Assembly (NCBI GenBank): GCA_903828595.1
Contig: CAIKMS010000033.1
Span: 124,001 to 188,000 of the forward strand
Direction of reading: 5' to 3'
DNA length: 64,000 bases
From: an uncultured Pseudomonadota bacterium
Lineage (GTDB): Bacteria; Pseudomonadota; Gammaproteobacteria; Steroidobacterales; Steroidobacteraceae
The first letter of the stretch is position 1; every line of letters starts with the position of its first letter. Below are positions 15,745-25,101 of the stretch, one piece after another. The position numbers and the translations under genes are program-made. The notes below the pieces were generated by a model. That model saw only the letters and a program-made list of their open reading frames with translations. It did no database searches and had not been told where the DNA came from.

Positions 15745-17805
15745 ATGACCAGTCCAAATATCAATCGCCTGTTAGTACCCAGAAGCATCGCATTAGTGGG
15801 TGGAACGTGGACGGATGCGGTCGCTCAGTCATGTAAGAAGATCGGGTTTTCGGGTCCAGTCTGGCGCATACACCCCACGCGAGCTTCTACCGAGCAGACT
15901 CATTACTACCGCTCCATCGATGAACTCCCTGGCGCTCCCGATGCGACGTTCTTAGCGGCACCTAATCGTGATGTTCCGGCAGTGGCCGAGGCCCTACGCC
16001 GCCGCAAGGCAGGTGGCTTTGTTTGTTTCGCGGCCGGCTTCTCAGAAACAGGCACAGCGGACGGCGAGCGGCTTACCGAGGAACTTCTGGCAGCCGCTGG
16101 GGATCTGCCTTTCTTCGGCCCCAACTGCTACGGATTCATTAATTTTTTCGACCGCGTTGCGTTATGGCCCGATCAGGTCATGGGTGAACAGGTCGACCGT
16201 GGCGTAGCGATCATCTGCCAGAGCGGCACGATCGCGCTTAATCTCCTTTTCAGTCAGCGCTCCCTACCGATTGGTTATCTCATTACGGTAGGCAATCAGA
16301 CGCGTGTGGCACTGGAAGATCTCATAGAGATGATGTGCGATGACGACCGGGTCACGGCTTTCGGCCTTTATGTAGAAGGTATTCAGGATGCCGAACGTTT
16401 TGCACGGGCGGTAGATAAGGCCCGACAGGCCGGCAAAGCCATTGCTCTGGTAAAAACTGGCCGCACTGAGGCGGCCGCGCGAACGACCCAAAGCCATACC
16501 GGAGCGCTCGCCGGCGTGGATGTCGTTTTTGACGCGTACTGCAAGGAGGCTGGCATCGCCCGCGCCGACTCGCTGGGCACACTGTGTGAAACACTCAAAG
16601 TGCTGCATGCGGGTGGGCCCCTCAAGGGTCGCAATGTTCTGATCTTGGGTGCCTCGGGCGGGGACATGGCGATGACGGCTGATGCCGCCCGGAACTTGGG
16701 CCTGTCGTTTCCGCCGATTCCGGCGGATCGTGTGTCTAGGCTGGAGGAGATCCTCTCAGAACGCGTGACGATTGCGAACCCGTTTGATTTTCACACCTAC
16801 ATTTGGTTCGACCTGCCTAAACTCAAAGCCTTATTTACGGAAGTCACCCGATCAGGCTACGACGCCGTCGGTTTTATGCTGGACTGCCCGCCGCCCGGCG
16901 AGACCGATCCGAAAAGCTATTACGATGCTGTTACTCAATATATCGCCGCAGCTCAGGACGCTCCCTCGCGGGCAGCAGTCATCAGCTCGCTTCCCGAGTC
17001 CATGGCTTCCGTCACACGCGCCCAATGCCTTGCCGGTGGCGTCGTGCCTCTACAAGGCCAGCGCGAGGGCCTGGAAGCACTTGATGCCGCCGGTGCGATT
17101 GGTGAGGTTTGGAACTCAGACCATCGTGTAGAGCTACGGCGCCCACAGGCCCCCTTAACAGAAACGTATGCACTCACCGAAGCACAAGGCAAAAAAGCGC
17201 TTGCCGCCTATGGCGTGGTGGTTCCAAAGTCAGTGGTTGTTAAACCCCTTGAGGCGGTGCGGGCCGCACAGGACATTGGTTTTCCGGTGGTACTCAAAGC
17301 CGTTGGCGAGACACTGCAACATAAATCCGAAGTGGGCGGTGTCTTCGTTAACGTGCGTAGCACTGAAGATGCACAACGCGCCGTAGACCACCTGTCGAGC
17401 CTCTCCAATCAGGTTCTGGTTGAAGAGATGATCACCGATTCGGTCGTGGAAATTCTGGTTGGCATTACCGTAGACCCGCAATTTGGTCAGGTTCTGGTAT
17501 TGGGCGCAGGCGGCGTGATGACCGAACTGTGGCATGACACCGTCACCCTGCTTCCTCCCTTTACGGCAAAAAATATTGAGGCTGGCTTAAGCCGCTTGAC
17601 GGTATATCGCTTGCTGCAGGGTTTTCGCGGTAAGCCTGCCGGTGATACAGAGGCACTTGTGCAGACAACCCTCGCGATCACACGCTATGCAGCAGAGCAT
17701 GTGAACAGTTTGAGTGAACTGGATGTTAACCCCGTCATCGTTCGCCCCGTCGGGCGAGGCGCGGTAGCTGTCGATACCCTGATACGCTTATCGGAGAAAT
17801 ACTGA
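15745..17805 (+). CDS. ADP-forming acyl-CoA ligase (acetate-CoA ligase family)
   Basis: A 686-aa single-chain NDP-forming ligase: CoA-binding Rossmann domain (about 5-130), succinyl-CoA-ligase-like domain (about 145-290) with the SHTGALAG segment expected to hold the phospho-histidine, a second flavodoxin-like part, and an ATP-grasp domain from about 465. ATP-grasp landmarks are FPVVLKAVGE, HKSEVGGV and SELDVNPVIV. In this operon it would activate gamma-butyrobetaine, crotonobetaine or carnitine to the CoA ester, replacing the AMP-forming CaiC of enterobacteria. AGAGGAA precedes the ATG. The next gene, caiD, starts 1 nt after its stop. Confidence 0.85.
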   Translation: MTSPNINRLLVPRSIALVGGTWTDAVAQSCKKIGFSGPVWRIHPTRASTEQTHYYRSIDELPGAPDATFLAAPNRDVPAVAEALRRRKAGGFVCFAAGFSETGTADGERLTEELLAAAGDLPFFGPNCYGFINFFDRVALWPDQVMGEQVDRGVAIICQSGTIALNLLFSQRSLPIGYLITVGNQTRVALEDLIEMMCDDDRVTAFGLYVEGIQDAERFARAVDKARQAGKAIALVKTGRTEAAARTTQSHTGALAGVDVVFDAYCKEAGIARADSLGTLCETLKVLHAGGPLKGRNVLILGASGGDMAMTADAARNLGLSFPPIPADRVSRLEEILSERVTIANPFDFHTYIWFDLPKLKALFTEVTRSGYDAVGFMLDCPPPGETDPKSYYDAVTQYIAAAQDAPSRAAVISSLPESMASVTRAQCLAGGVVPLQGQREGLEALDAAGAIGEVWNSDHRVELRRPQAPLTETYALTEAQGKKALAAYGVVVPKSVVVKPLEAVRAAQDIGFPVVLKAVGETLQHKSEVGGVFVNVRSTEDAQRAVDHLSSLSNQVLVEEMITDSVVEILVGITVDPQFGQVLVLGAGGVMTELWHDTVTLLPPFTAKNIEAGLSRLTVYRLLQGFRGKPAGDTEALVQTTLAITRYAAEHVNSLSELDVNPVIVRPVGRGAVAVDTLIRLSEKY

Positions 17806-17806
17806 G

Positions 17807-18595
17807 ATGGAAAATTCATTCAAAGACGGTATTCGTGCAGAGATCGATGGAAAGATCCTCACGATAACCCTCGATCGCCCCAAGGCCAACGCAATTGACC
17901 TGAAAGCCAGTCGTCGCTTGAACGACGTGGTCACCGAGTTCAAGAACGATGAACAGCTCAGGATCGCCATCGTCACAGGCGCTGGTGATCGATTCTTTAG
18001 TCCAGGCTGGGACCTGAAAGGTGCGGCTGACGGTGAGGCCTCAGACTCGGATTGGGGTGTGGGCGGCTTTGCAGGCTTAAATTACCCGCGCAATTTAGAC
18101 AAGCCCGTTATTGCTGCGGTCAATGGCATCTGCTGTGGCGGCGGGTTTGAAGTGGTATTGGGAACCGACATCATTGTGATGGAAGAGCATGCTCGCTTTG
18201 CCCTTCCGGAAATCAACGTCGGTGTGCTTGCCGATGCTGGCACTATTAAACTGCGTCGCCGTATTCCATACCACGTCGCCGTTGAATTCTTGATGACCGG
18301 TCGTTGGATGGATGCTGCCGAAGCCAAGCACTGGGGCCTTGCGAATCACGTGGTCCCCAAGGGAGAGGGTTTGGCCAAAGCCCGAGAAATCGCCATGCAG
18401 TTAGCCGAAGGCCCGCCCCTGTTATTCCCGGCTATCAAACAGCTGATGCAGCACACAGAGATGGTTCCGGAAGCTCAGGCCTTTTTAGTCCATGACTCCT
18501 TAGGTGCCGTACAAAAGGTGCTTCGCTCGGAAGATTTAATTGAGGGCGCCACCGCCTTTGCTGAAAAACGTAAGCCAGTTTGGAAGGGCCGCTAA
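17807..18595 (+). CDS. caiD: Carnitinyl-CoA dehydratase / crotonobetainyl-CoA hydratase
   Basis: A 262-aa crotonase that hydrates crotonobetainyl-CoA to L-carnitinyl-CoA. I recognise CaiD from several blocks: ITLDRPKANAIDLK at the N-terminus, FFSPGWDLK, LDKPVIAAVNG and the C-terminal AFAEKRKPVWKGR, which closely matches enterobacterial CaiD. The two catalytic glutamates expected by homology are E115 (GGGFE) and E135 (ALPEINVG). It has the normal family length. GGAGA upstream in the end of the ligase gene serves as ribosome-binding site. It ends the operon cdhC-thioesterase-ligase-caiD. Confidence 0.92.
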   Translation: MENSFKDGIRAEIDGKILTITLDRPKANAIDLKASRRLNDVVTEFKNDEQLRIAIVTGAGDRFFSPGWDLKGAADGEASDSDWGVGGFAGLNYPRNLDKPVIAAVNGICCGGGFEVVLGTDIIVMEEHARFALPEINVGVLADAGTIKLRRRIPYHVAVEFLMTGRWMDAAEAKHWGLANHVVPKGEGLAKAREIAMQLAEGPPLLFPAIKQLMQHTEMVPEAQAFLVHDSLGAVQKVLRSEDLIEGATAFAEKRKPVWKGR

Positions 18596-19037
18596 ACCGG
18601 GGTAAATAACCTCCGGACGTTAGAATCAGCGACGGCCTTAAAAGCCACCGGCGTGGCGCTTAAGTGCCGTCGTTGTATACGTGCAACCATTGCATATATA
18701 CAACGACTGACTTTTCAACTGCAGCCGATAAACAGGCAATGGCTGTGCCCTAGCGGCCAACATGGCCTTTCGCAGCTTCACTGTGCGGCAAATGGTTAAG
18801 AGGCACTTCATGTCGTTTGAGAAATCACTCAGCATGCAGATACTAGAGCTAACATGGCTCAATATTTGACGCAAAGAAGCACGCCCGGCAGACGAAATGC
18901 CATACTGAGGAGCTCATTACGATGGCGCCAAAGCCAAAGAGGTGCGTTATGGATGAGCGGCACTAAACTCTTAAAACCGTAAAATTCTGGCACTGGTCGA
19001 CACGGTTGTCGGAAATATCTAGGAACCCAGAGCGTCT
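18596..19037. other. Intergenic, 442 bp, with a long inverted repeat
   Basis: No supported gene. It holds the 39-nt inverted repeat at 18669-18707 followed by CTTTT, and presumably the promoter of the kinase gene at 19038. Short frames on both strands lack ribosome-binding sites and family features. Confidence 0.5.
18669..18707. terminator. Long inverted repeat downstream of caiD, terminator-like or operator
   Basis: Left arm 18669-18686 (GTCGTTGTATACGTGCAA) and right arm 18690-18707 pair over 16 of 18 positions around a 3-nt loop. A short run of T (18711-18714) follows. It lies about 75 nt after the caiD stop, which suits a terminator; the low-GC GTTGTATA/TATACAAC core would also suit a regulator site. 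Confidence 0.5.
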
Positions 19038-20033
19038 ATGACGACACCTTACCTAACAGAAAGCCAGGCAGAGGCCCATTCCGTCTCTTTGTTCGGCGTG
19101 CGGGGCACAGCAACCCCATTGCCCAGCGAGCGCGACCAAAATTTCGCACTGACGACACTCAAAGGTGAGAAGTTCGTGCTCAAGATCGCCAATACAGACG
19201 AGACAATCGAGACCTTACAGCTACAGAACGCAGTGCTCAGATACGCCGGCGCACGAGTACGCAGCCTTGAGCTTCCGAAATTGATTACGACGATCGACGG
19301 ACAAGACATCGCAACCATTGAGGGCGTAACAGGCGCTTCGCATTGGGTAAGGCTCATGACCTGGCTTGAGGGTGAACCCCTTGCCAGCGTCGTCCCTCAT
19401 GATGATGCTCTGTTAGGCTCGTTGGGCTCAAGTTTAGCTGAGCTTGATCTCGCACTTGCTGACTTCGAAGATCCCAGCATGCACCGGGAACTGCGTTGGG
19501 ATGTACGCCATGCTGATCAGGCCCTGCAGCACCTAGATCTACTCAACGTTGAGCAACAGCAACTTGTCCTCCATTTTATGAAAAGCCATGCCGATGTACC
19601 CTGGCAGACCCTCCGCCATCAATTGATTCATGGCGATGGTAACGACTACAACATCCTGGTACGTAATGGGCGGGTCGCTGGCCTTCTGGACTTTGGTGAT
19701 ATGGTTTACTCCGCGACAGCGTGTGATCTTGCCGTCACATTAGCTTATGCCATGATGGACAAGGATGATCCACTTAAGACCGCCAGCACCATCATTCGCG
19801 CCTTCAACAAAGCTCTGCCTTTAAACGCAGAGGAGGCACGTTCACTTTACGCGCTTACAACGGCCAGGTTATGTCTCAGTGTCTGCTATTCGGCCTTCAA
19901 CGCCCGAGAAAAAAGTGACGATCCGTACCAACAAGTGTCGGCACGACCTGCTTGGCGTTTACTACGCCATTTACATTTAATGCCCGAGAAAAGCGCTCAA
20001 GAAGCGTTTATTGAAGCTTGTCGGAACCCATGA
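19038..20033 (+). CDS. Hydroxylysine kinase-like aminoglycoside phosphotransferase
   Basis: A 331-aa APH-fold small-molecule kinase. The ATP-binding lysine is probably K49 (KFVLKI), the catalytic loop is [12 protein letters not shown] (H198-G-D200 to N205) and the metal-binding motif is DFGD at 218-221. The human homologue class is HYKK (AGPHD1), which phosphorylates 5-hydroxylysine with GTP. The assignment is carried by the neighbour: its stop overlaps the start of a phospho-lyase of the PHYKPL/ETNPPL type, the enzyme that uses the product. Ethanolamine or choline kinase activity is an alternative. Confidence 0.75.
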   Translation: MTTPYLTESQAEAHSVSLFGVRGTATPLPSERDQNFALTTLKGEKFVLKIANTDETIETLQLQNAVLRYAGARVRSLELPKLITTIDGQDIATIEGVTGASHWVRLMTWLEGEPLASVVPHDDALLGSLGSSLAELDLALADFEDPSMHRELRWDVRHADQALQHLDLLNVEQQQLVLHFMKSHADVPWQTLRHQLIHGDGNDYNILVRNGRVAGLLDFGDMVYSATACDLAVTLAYAMMDKDDPLKTASTIIRAFNKALPLNAEEARSLYALTTARLCLSVCYSAFNAREKSDDPYQQVSARPAWRLLRHLHLMPEKSAQEAFIEACRNP

Positions 20034-21340
20034 ACACGATTGGTGAATCCACCAAAGCGTTAATCAGTGCACGCCGTCGCCTCATAGGCGGTAACTTGAG
20101 CATAAGTTACAAGGACCCACTTCAAATTGTGCGTGGGGATATGCAGTATCTTTTTGATGATACTGGACGCCGATATCTGGACGGGTACAACAACGTACCT
20201 CATATCGGTCACTGCCATCCGGCCGTACGCGAAGCGGCGGCTGAACAGCTCAGCAAGATCAATACCAATACCCGTTATCTTCACGAAAACTTACAACGCT
20301 ATGCCGAGGCGCTTACGGCCACGTTGCCGCCTTCGCTTAGCGTGTGTTACTTCGTTAACTCAGGCAGTGAGGCTAACGAGCTCGCGCTACGGCTTGCACG
20401 CACGCATACAAACGCAAAAGATATGATCGTTCTGGAGGCGGCTTATCACGGTCACACCACGACGCTCATTGATATCAGCCCCTACAAAGCAGACGGACCG
20501 GGTGGAGCAGGTCACCCACCGTGGGTTCATGTCGTGCCGAATGCCGACGTGTATCGTGGTCCTTATAAGGCAAATGATCCCGCAGCTGGAATCAAATATG
20601 CCGAAGCCGTAGCCGAACGTATCGAGACGATTCACGCCCGTGACGCCCGTTTGTGTGCCTATATCGCGGAGAGCTGCCCGAGCGTCGGTGGGCAAATAAT
20701 CTTCCCGGCGGGATACCTTTCAGCCGTCTACGGCCACGTGCGCAAGGCGGGTGGCGTCTGTATCGCCGACGATGTACAGACAGGCTACGGGCGCATTGGC
20801 TCTCATTTTTATGGATTTGAGCAACAGGAAGTTACGCCTGATATTGTGGTTTTAGGTAAGCCGATCGGCAATGGCTACCCTTTGGGTGCTGTGATAACCA
20901 CGCCTGCGATAGCAGCGTCATTTAATAATGGCATGGAATACTTCAGCACTTTTGGCGGAAGTACCGTGTCATGCGCTGTGGGGCTTGCTGTGTTAGAAAC
21001 CGTAAAAAACACTGGGCTGCAAGCCCATGCCCAGCAAGTCGGTGCCGCCCTGCTCACGCGTCTGCGCCCGTTGGCCGACCGCCACTCGTTGATCGGTGAC
21101 ATCCGTGGGTCCGGATTATTTATTGGAATTGAACTGGTTACAGATCGTGAAACCCTGACGCCGGCAACCGAGGCAGCCACCGAGGTTATTAATCGAATGC
21201 GCTCGGCCGGCGTGTTGATTGGCACCGACGGTGAATTCCACAATGTACTCAAGATTCGGCCACCGATGCCGTTCGGCTTTGATGATGCGACGGTCTTAGT
21301 GGATTGCCTGGATACCGTACTTGGTGAAATCAGTACTTAA
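20030..21340 (+). CDS. 5-phosphohydroxylysine / ethanolamine-phosphate phospho-lyase
   Basis: A 436-aa class III PLP enzyme very like human ETNPPL and PHYKPL, which remove phosphate and ammonia from phosphoethanolamine or 5-phosphohydroxylysine. Landmarks are [11 protein letters not shown] near residue 60, [20 protein letters not shown], and cofactor lysine K277 in [10 protein letters not shown]. The C-terminal block [17 protein letters not shown] and [10 protein letters not shown] also match. I start at ATG 20030, which overlaps the kinase stop as ATGA and implies coupled translation. Together with the ALDH7-like dehydrogenase downstream, 5-phosphohydroxylysine is the preferred substrate, giving 2-aminoadipate semialdehyde. 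Confidence 0.83.
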   Translation: MNTIGESTKALISARRRLIGGNLSISYKDPLQIVRGDMQYLFDDTGRRYLDGYNNVPHIGHCHPAVREAAAEQLSKINTNTRYLHENLQRYAEALTATLPPSLSVCYFVNSGSEANELALRLARTHTNAKDMIVLEAAYHGHTTTLIDISPYKADGPGGAGHPPWVHVVPNADVYRGPYKANDPAAGIKYAEAVAERIETIHARDARLCAYIAESCPSVGGQIIFPAGYLSAVYGHVRKAGGVCIADDVQTGYGRIGSHFYGFEQQEVTPDIVVLGKPIGNGYPLGAVITTPAIAASFNNGMEYFSTFGGSTVSCAVGLAVLETVKNTGLQAHAQQVGAALLTRLRPLADRHSLIGDIRGSGLFIGIELVTDRETLTPATEAATEVINRMRSAGVLIGTDGEFHNVLKIRPPMPFGFDDATVLVDCLDTVLGEIST

Positions 21341-21675
21341 TGGGCACCCTGTTCTGTTAAGCATCAAGCCCCGTCATAGCTATCCAGATAAGTGAATTTC
21401 ATCCTACGTTCTAAAAGTCCCTCGGTATTTCATTAGGTCTCGTCTGTTTACCCCGCGCGATCCGTGTACCGGACACTGTGATAACTTAGGAGTAGTCACG
21501 TTGGATTTGATTCCAAAGCAGTACATTCCCCTCACAGCCCATGGTGCTTGACGGCTAGTGGACCCACATCGTGCATGAAGTGGGAATTTCAGTATCGATG
21601 CGAAAATATTTCGCGACGCACTGATCCGGCTAGATAAACTATTTACTGAGACACAGACGTCAGGAACCTTTCACC
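21341..21675. other. Intergenic, 335 bp, nothing supported
   Basis: No coding frame or RNA gene is supported. A short AT-rich palindrome GCGAAAATATTTCGC lies at 21600-21614, about 60 bp before the next start codon, and could be a regulator site. Confidence 0.4.
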
Positions 21676-23199
21676 ATGAATTTATCGCTTAGCGACGAAA
21701 CCCAACAGTTACTTAGAAATTTGGGTGTCGAGACAGCCAAATTCTCGGATGGGACCATGGAGGTCTGCTCCCCGCTGACAGGCGAACTGGTCGGGCGAGT
21801 CCATGAAACCAGCGCGGCTGAGGCTGATTCGCTGATCGCCGATGCAAAGGCGGCCTTTCTTCAATGGCGCCAAATTCCTGCCCCGCGACGCGGGGATTTG
21901 GTGCGCTTAATTGGCGAAGAGTTACGTCAAGTAAAGGAATCGCTCGGGCGACTCGTGTCCATTGAGGTCGGGAAGGTACCCTCTGAAGGACTCGGAGAGG
22001 TGCAAGAGATGATAGACATCTGCGACTTCGCGGTTGGGCTATCGCGCCAGCTGTATGGTCTTTGCATGCCATCAGAGCGACCCGATCACCGGATTACCGA
22101 GCAATGGCATTCCATCGGGCCGGTAGGCGTGATTACGGCATTTAATTTCCCCGTGGCGGTGTGGAGCTGGAACGCGGCACTAGCGCTGATATGCGGAGAC
22201 AGTGTTATTTGGAAGCCTTCCGAAAAGGCACCCCTCACGGCGCTCTCCGTGGAAGCACTGTTTAACCGGGTAACCGAGAAGTTCGGCGCCGAGGCTCCTA
22301 AGGGACTGCTCACTGTGTTGTTTGGCGCACGCAGCTTGGGCGAGCTATTAGTGGAGGATACCCGTGTGCCGGTTATATCTGCCACAGGCTCAACCCGGAT
22401 GGGCCGAATTGTAGGAGAGCGTGTGGCGCGCCGCTTTGGCCGCACAATTTTAGAGCTCGGTGGCAACAACGCCTCTATCGTTACTCCATCGGCTGATATC
22501 GAGCTGACGCTACGCGCAGTTGCCTTCAGTGCCATGGGAACCGCCGGTCAGCGCTGTACGACCATGCGGCGCCTGATTGTTCATGAAAGCATTTACGACC
22601 AGTTGATCCCGCGATTGCGCGGGGTCTTTGCACGAATCAGCGTAGGCAATCCCCTGCTTGGCGAATCGCTGGTTGGGCCGCTGATTGATAGGGCTGCCTT
22701 TGAAGCGATGCAGAGTGCGCTTGTGGCAGCCCGCAGTGCCGGTGGGCGTGTGTATGGCGGCGAGCGCGTTGACGTCAACGGCAATGCCTCATTTTATGTA
22801 CGCCCGGCGATCGTTGAGATGGATAGTCAAGCGGAGTGCATGCAGCAGGAAACGTTTGCCCCGATACTGTACGTGCTCCGATATCAAACGCTTGAACAGG
22901 CTATAGCGCTGCAAAATAGCGTCCCCCAGGGTCTCTCATCTTCTATCTTTGCAACGGACATTCGAGACGTAGAGCAATTCCTTTCATCGTCTGGCTCAGA
23001 TTGTGGTATCGCCAATGTGAATATGGGCACGTCGGGAGCGGAAATTGGGGGAGCTTTCGGCGGTGAGAAGGAAACCGGCGGAGGCCGGGAAAGTGGTTCT
23101 GATAGTTGGAAGGCTTACATGCGACGGCAAACCAACGCGATCAACTATGGACGCTCGATGCCTCTGGCTCAGGGTGTAAAGTTTGACGTTAGCGAATGA
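21676..23199 (+). CDS. ALDH7-family 2-aminoadipate semialdehyde dehydrogenase
   Basis: A 507-aa NAD-dependent aldehyde dehydrogenase of the ALDH7A1/AmaB (antiquitin) subfamily, which oxidises 2-aminoadipate 6-semialdehyde (or its cyclic piperideine-6-carboxylate form) to 2-aminoadipate. The catalytic cysteine is C294 in GTAGQRCTTMRRL and the general base is E260 in LELGGNNA. The C-terminal block IANVNMGTSGAEIGGAFGGE and the following KETGGGRESGSDSWKAYMRR are characteristic of ALDH7. It follows the kinase and phospho-lyase on the same strand, after a 335-bp gap, and completes a hydroxylysine route. It is not a BetB-type betaine aldehyde dehydrogenase. Confidence 0.87.
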   Translation: MNLSLSDETQQLLRNLGVETAKFSDGTMEVCSPLTGELVGRVHETSAAEADSLIADAKAAFLQWRQIPAPRRGDLVRLIGEELRQVKESLGRLVSIEVGKVPSEGLGEVQEMIDICDFAVGLSRQLYGLCMPSERPDHRITEQWHSIGPVGVITAFNFPVAVWSWNAALALICGDSVIWKPSEKAPLTALSVEALFNRVTEKFGAEAPKGLLTVLFGARSLGELLVEDTRVPVISATGSTRMGRIVGERVARRFGRTILELGGNNASIVTPSADIELTLRAVAFSAMGTAGQRCTTMRRLIVHESIYDQLIPRLRGVFARISVGNPLLGESLVGPLIDRAAFEAMQSALVAARSAGGRVYGGERVDVNGNASFYVRPAIVEMDSQAECMQQETFAPILYVLRYQTLEQAIALQNSVPQGLSSSIFATDIRDVEQFLSSSGSDCGIANVNMGTSGAEIGGAFGGEKETGGGRESGSDSWKAYMRRQTNAINYGRSMPLAQGVKFDVSE

Positions 23200-23328
23200 C
23201 CGCAGCGCTGCTCTCCAGCATTATGCGCGAGGGAACGCCCGCCAAACTGGACTTAGGTAAGCTTACCCGCTTTAGGATTCGTGCAGACATATGCTACATG
23301 CAGCAGCCCTGGTTAAGGTAATTTCACA

Positions 23329-25056
23329 ATGAGTAAGGAATTGGCAGGCCACTTGCTCGTGCGCTGCCTAATTGAACAAGGTGTCGAGACGGTCTTTGGC
23401 GTTCCCGGTGAGAGCTTTCTCGCCGTGCTGGATGGCTTCTACGTACATCAAGGCAAGATTAGGTTCATTGCCTGCCGCCATGAAGGTGGCGCAGCCTTTA
23501 TGGCAGAAGCGCATGGGAAGATCTCCGGACGACCCGGCGTTTGTATTGTGACTCGTGGCCCAGGTGCCACTAATGCGGCTATTGGCGTCCACGCGGCCTT
23601 CCAGGCCTCCACACCCATGGTTCTTTTGATTGGAGATGTGGGTGGAGACTTCAGAGACCGTGAGGCGTTCCAGGAGATCGACTTCTCGGCGATGTTTGGG
23701 CCCAACAGCAAAGGAATGGCCAAGCGTGTAGAGCGGGTCGACGATCCCGATCGGCTAGCTGAGTACGTGCAACGAGCCTTTGCAACGGCAATGAATGGCA
23801 GACCCGGTCCTGTTGTGCTGGTTCTCCCGGAAGACATGCTCACAAAACCGACCCCAGCGAGTCCGTTAGCAAGAATAGAGCCTGCACTACCGGCTATCTC
23901 AGATGCAGACTTGCACGCGCTGACAGCGCTGCTTAGTAAGGCCGAGCGACCGTTACTTATCGTCGGAGGGCTCTGGTCACCGGCTGGTGCAAGTGCACTG
24001 GAGAATTTTTCCGAGAGCTGGCGCATGCCTGTCGGAACTGCATTTCGATCCCAAGACGTCTTCAACAACCGTCACCGATTCTACGCCGGTGATATCGGTA
24101 TCGGTCTGAATCCGAAGCTTGCGCAGCGCATTAAGGATAGTGATCTGATCATTGCCTTCGGTGCACGGCTAGACGAAATGACCACGAGCGGCTATAGCCT
24201 GCTGCAGGCACCGCGTCCATACCAAAAACTAGTGCACGTACATGTCAATGCGGATGAAATTAACCGCGTTTTTGGTGCTGATCTTGGCATCAATGCCTCC
24301 AATGACTCAACCGCCAAGGCACTGGCCGGCACGCCCTGCCAGCATCCGATTCGCTGGGAAGACTGGTCACAGGCGGCAAACGCGGATTATCTGTCTTTCA
24401 CCCACGTGCCAGTAGATGCCAGTTCTGCTGCAGCCGTAACGACGACTCTCACGGGGACTCCGATTATCCAGCCTATCGACATGCGCTTAATTATCGATGT
24501 GCTACGGCGCAACCTCCCCGCAGACGCCATCATCACCAACGGGGCAGGCAACTTCGCTGGCTGGATCAGTCGGTACTTTCGGTTTCACGGGCTCGCGGCC
24601 GGTTTTAAGACGCAACTTGCACCCGCTGCAGGAGCAATGGGATACGGCGTTCCGGCTGGGATAGCCGCTAGCTTGGTCACACGACAGACGGTTTTTACGA
24701 TCGCTGGCGACGGTGATTTTCTAATGAATGGCCAAGAGCTCGCCACGGCCGCTCAATACGGCGGCAAGTCTATAATTCTGCTTTTGAATAACGGAATGCT
24801 TGGAACCATTCGAATGCATCAGGAACGTCACTACCCAGACAGAGTAAGTGGCACGGATTTACGTAATCCGGATTTTTGCGCGCTAGCACGTGCCTATGGT
24901 TATGACGCCGTGGAAGTAACGCGCACCGAAGAGTTTGAGCCAACTCTACGACAGAGTTTAATCCGTCAGAACGGTACGCTTATCGAAATAAAGCTCTCGC
25001 CCCAGATCATAAGTACCAGTATGACGCTCGATCAAATCAGAGCCCATCGAGCCTAA
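23329..25056 (+). CDS. Thiamine-diphosphate-dependent enzyme, acetolactate-synthase-like
   Basis: A 575-aa ThDP enzyme with the three usual domains. The activating glutamate is E52 in CRHEGGAAFMAEA and the Mg/ThDP motif starts at GDGDFLMN and ends at LLLNN in the C-terminal third. Its length equals the large subunit of acetolactate synthase, but no small subunit follows and the surroundings are catabolic. Related enzymes decarboxylate 2-oxo acids (for example 5-guanidino-2-oxopentanoate) or cleave 2-hydroxyacyl-CoA. A role on a 2-oxo acid from the adjacent lysine-type pathway is possible but unproven. Confidence 0.75.
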   Translation: MSKELAGHLLVRCLIEQGVETVFGVPGESFLAVLDGFYVHQGKIRFIACRHEGGAAFMAEAHGKISGRPGVCIVTRGPGATNAAIGVHAAFQASTPMVLLIGDVGGDFRDREAFQEIDFSAMFGPNSKGMAKRVERVDDPDRLAEYVQRAFATAMNGRPGPVVLVLPEDMLTKPTPASPLARIEPALPAISDADLHALTALLSKAERPLLIVGGLWSPAGASALENFSESWRMPVGTAFRSQDVFNNRHRFYAGDIGIGLNPKLAQRIKDSDLIIAFGARLDEMTTSGYSLLQAPRPYQKLVHVHVNADEINRVFGADLGINASNDSTAKALAGTPCQHPIRWEDWSQAANADYLSFTHVPVDASSAAAVTTTLTGTPIIQPIDMRLIIDVLRRNLPADAIITNGAGNFAGWISRYFRFHGLAAGFKTQLAPAAGAMGYGVPAGIAASLVTRQTVFTIAGDGDFLMNGQELATAAQYGGKSIILLLNNGMLGTIRMHQERHYPDRVSGTDLRNPDFCALARAYGYDAVEVTRTEEFEPTLRQSLIRQNGTLIEIKLSPQIISTSMTLDQIRAHRA

Positions 25057-25101
25057 GCTGACGAAAAAGGCGATCAGCCTCCCGAGTCACCCAATTCGCG
25101 C

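Noticed and set aside
21676..23199. Betaine aldehyde dehydrogenase (BetB) assignment
   Set aside because: The C-terminal block and NVNMGTSGAEIGG motif are ALDH7-specific, and the neighbours are hydroxylysine-type enzymes.
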